Notes under the pieces: generated by a model
What the model was told of the DNA's origin: nothing
The model's input: the letters and a program-made list of their open reading frames with translations, nothing else
Database searches by the model: none
Part shown: one piece after another, positions 61,902 to 64,000 of the stretch
Layout of the letters: each line of letters begins with the position of its first letter
Position numbering within the stretch: position 1 is the stretch's first letter
Made by a program: the position numbers and the translations under genes
Assembly (NCBI GenBank): GCA_963281155.1
Contig: CAUJLY010000006.1
Location: forward strand, 8,370,001-8,434,000
Reading direction: 5' to 3'
From: Rhabditophanes sp. KR3021
Taxonomy: Eukaryota > Nematoda > Chromadorea > Rhabditida > Alloionematidae
DNA: 64,000 nt

Positions 61902-64000
61902 TTAAAAGTTTGACCACATGGGTTTTCTGATCCAACGAAGACGTACTCCACTATTTGTACGAATTCTGATTGAAGCGGCTTCGGCGGCGCGAACGGTATC
62001 TTTTACGGAAAGCATAAGATTTTGGGCATTGAGTACCAATTGTTGCATGGCTTCTTCGTCTTCTTCGCTTCCTGAAAATATGTACAAGGTTAGTTTAGGA
62101 TATCAAAAACATTTGAAAAATTTGCATTCAAGGTTGACATTAATGTTAATAAACTAGATTGTGATGATGTTAAGAGAGGAAACAGATAAAATAATTAGTT
62201 GATTGGATAAAGATAAATAAAATAGTTGGTCGGATGAAGAAAGCATGCTCAATTATTGTGCTTTAAACTAAAGTATCATAAACTCATGCACAATTCAAAC
62301 ACGAAAAGATATATTACCGTCAACTGGCTGGCCATATGGACCAATGATCACTAAAGATTTTATTAAATATTAAAATTGTTCTTTTAAAAAATAATTTCAA
62401 AAACATACCTTGAGATCCGAGCATTGTTGCTTTGACGGTTGAGGAAATTTTGAGTTGTGTAGCAATGGTTGGAATACGCTCACATACTTGAAGTAAATTC
62501 ATTCTCATCTTGATGTCTGTGCATTGTCTGGCAAGTGATACAGCTAATCTGGTAACTTCTTCACTGCTATCGGCAATAGCTTTGGCACAATCAATTAGAT
62601 CTTTCTTGGTGCCACCTTCTCCGCGGACAAGTTGCGATAGACGAGCCATCAGTATAGCCATTCTTTTGGCTGCTGCGACGATGTCATTTTCATGAGAACT
62701 CCATTGCTTCAATTCGTTGTGAAGACTGTGAGCTGCATTCAGAATGGAATTAGTATTAGCTTGTGGTAGTGGGTAGCGTTCCCAGAAAGCTCTAGTTTCT
62801 TCTTCATCATCAATTTCTGGAGGTGGTGGCGGTCTCGGTGGTGGTGAAATTTCCACTGGTGGAGGTGGTCTTGGAGGAGCTGGAATTTCTTCTCTAACAA
62901 TTAATCTATTATGGACTAATGGTGGAGATGGAGCTCTTGGAGCAGATTCAACCAATGAATGATGACTGGAATATTGGTTTGGTGTAGCTGCTTGGGAACG
63001 AATGTTCTGGCTTGAATAGTTTTGTTGGCTGTATGGTGTTCCGGAAATAGCATCTCCTACCAAACGAACTGAATTCAAAAGATGGTCGTTTCCATCGCGC
63101 CAGTTGTTCCCATAACCTTGGTTTCTTGGTGATAGTGCTACTTGTTTAGCATGATTTACCATAGGTGGGATAGCTGTAATTTTAACAGGTGAAGGACAAT
63201 AATAAGTGTACATTTTAGTAAATATTTTAATGAAATATAATATTTTGAATAAAAAAGATTCACTCTTTGTGGTTAAACGTTTCGCCGATGTTAATATAAA
63301 GACGCAACCAATCTACTAGCACAAAGAGTGGATGAAAAAAGAGGAAATCAAAGTTTGTCAAGTCAAAAATATCTTTTGCTTTTTATGCTGTTCTTTGATT
63401 CTATAAAACTCTTCCCTTCCAACATAATTAGAATGTATGCTCTGTGCGCAACAGTTCTAAAGGTACTAAAAAATAGTAGGATCCCACGACTTGGAGTCGT
63501 ATTAAACAAATATAAGTTACACAGCTAAGCTCAGAAGCATATTAACTTGTACTGAGATGCTAAAAACGAAGATTTAGCATTGGTATATTGGAATCCTCTG
63601 GTAAATATTGTTATCTTTTTATACAATGAAGACAACAATTGTTTGTTATGTGTTTTATTTGAATCGATTTTTGCAAAATTACCTGAATGTAGTTGAGCTG
63701 CAGCATTATTGACTCGAGTAACAAAATGTGGTTCTTCGGAGTTATCAGCTTCATTTTTGGCAGCCATCAAGACACGGTTTCCAAGTCTGGCAATTTGGCT
63801 GGTATTGTCAACCATGGCCTGTGGCTCATCCCTTTGGATGGCTTCTTCGCAGTATGATGTATATTTGCGCATAACATTTTCAGAAGCGCGGACGAATTCG
63901 CCAGTATCAATGGCATCATCGACGTGTCCTCTAAGACGAGTCAAGCAATCAGCGAATTCTCTTCTCAAGTTTTCGAAATGAGTTTCTGCAGAATCAGAGT
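61902..64000 (-). CDS. deb-1: vinculin (DEB-1), C-terminal part, 5' end outside window
   Basis: Vinculin links integrin/cadherin adhesions to actin; in nematodes it is in dense bodies and attachment plaques of body-wall muscle. Exons on the minus strand: 63683-64000 (continues beyond the window), 62409-63173, 62318-62350 and 61902-62071, all with consistent phases. The first encodes the end of the head (D-domain helices, [18 protein letters not shown]). The second holds the Pro-rich linker ([19 protein letters not shown]) that binds VASP/vinexin-type SH3 and EVH1 partners, and most of the five-helix tail that binds actin and PIP2 ([45 protein letters not shown]). A 33-nt microexon ([10 protein letters not shown]) precedes the final helix, and the C-terminus [13 protein letters not shown] matches the conserved vinculin end. 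Confidence 0.96.
63174..63682 (-). other. vinculin intron with hairpins
   Basis: A 509-nt intron (GTAATT...ACAG on the minus strand). It holds an 11-bp inverted repeat CACTCTTTGTG/CACAAAGAGTG at 63261-63271 and 63320-63330, and a compact hairpin ACGACT-TGG-AGTCGT at 63486-63500. No RNA family is recognised. Confidence 0.6.

Noticed and set aside
1..64000. tRNA, rRNA, snRNA genes and CRISPR arrays
   Set aside because: By eye I found no cloverleaf with a TTCRA box and matching A box, no 5S or snRNA motifs, and no regularly spaced direct repeats with unique spacers.

Overview
The window is from an AT-rich nematode genome. Three things point to Nematoda: a complete twitchin (UNC-22) gene with 31 fibronectin-III domains, two secreted proteins ending in the nematode-specific ground-like domain, and 3' splice-site-like AG motifs a few bases upstream of most start codons, as expected with spliced-leader trans-splicing. 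Many introns are only 37-60 nt. Their 3' ends vary (TTTTAG, TTTCAG, ATATAG) and lack the strict TTTTCAG of Caenorhabditis. I cannot name the species.

Layout from left to right: 206-628 (-) histone H3.3-like pseudogene; 3985-28102 (+) twitchin, 21 exons; 30757-32487 (+) F-box-like protein; 33752-44882 (-) hAT-transposase-derived BED-finger gene in six confirmed-phase exons, plus a candidate exon at 46968-47046, with a 7.3 kb intron that holds two short tandem repeats and a probable solo LTR; 47274-49122 (+) organic-cation-transporter-like MFS protein; 49976-50506 (-) and 51474-52018 (+) a divergent pair of ground-like secreted proteins; 52167-53516 (-) malate/L-lactate dehydrogenase of the Ldh_2 type; 54187-58371 (-) an intronless Enhancer-of-zeste-like SET protein with a very long repetitive basic tail; 60515-61000 (+) a small secreted helical protein; 61902-64000 (-) the C-terminal part of vinculin (DEB-1), which continues beyond the window.

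Twitchin and vinculin both belong to the muscle attachment and sarcomere machinery, but I see no operon-like arrangement. The genes are separated by AT-rich spacers and lie on both strands. The most unusual object is the EZH-like gene. It has no introns, its SET NHS motif reads NCS with one extra residue, and its 740-residue tail is built of 9-residue and 11-residue tandem repeats rich in Lys, Arg, Thr and Val. Also notable are a one-base frameshift inside the otherwise intact twitchin reading frame, a twitchin C-terminus that lacks the last Ig domains known from C. elegans, and a host-like multi-exon gene built on a hAT transposase.
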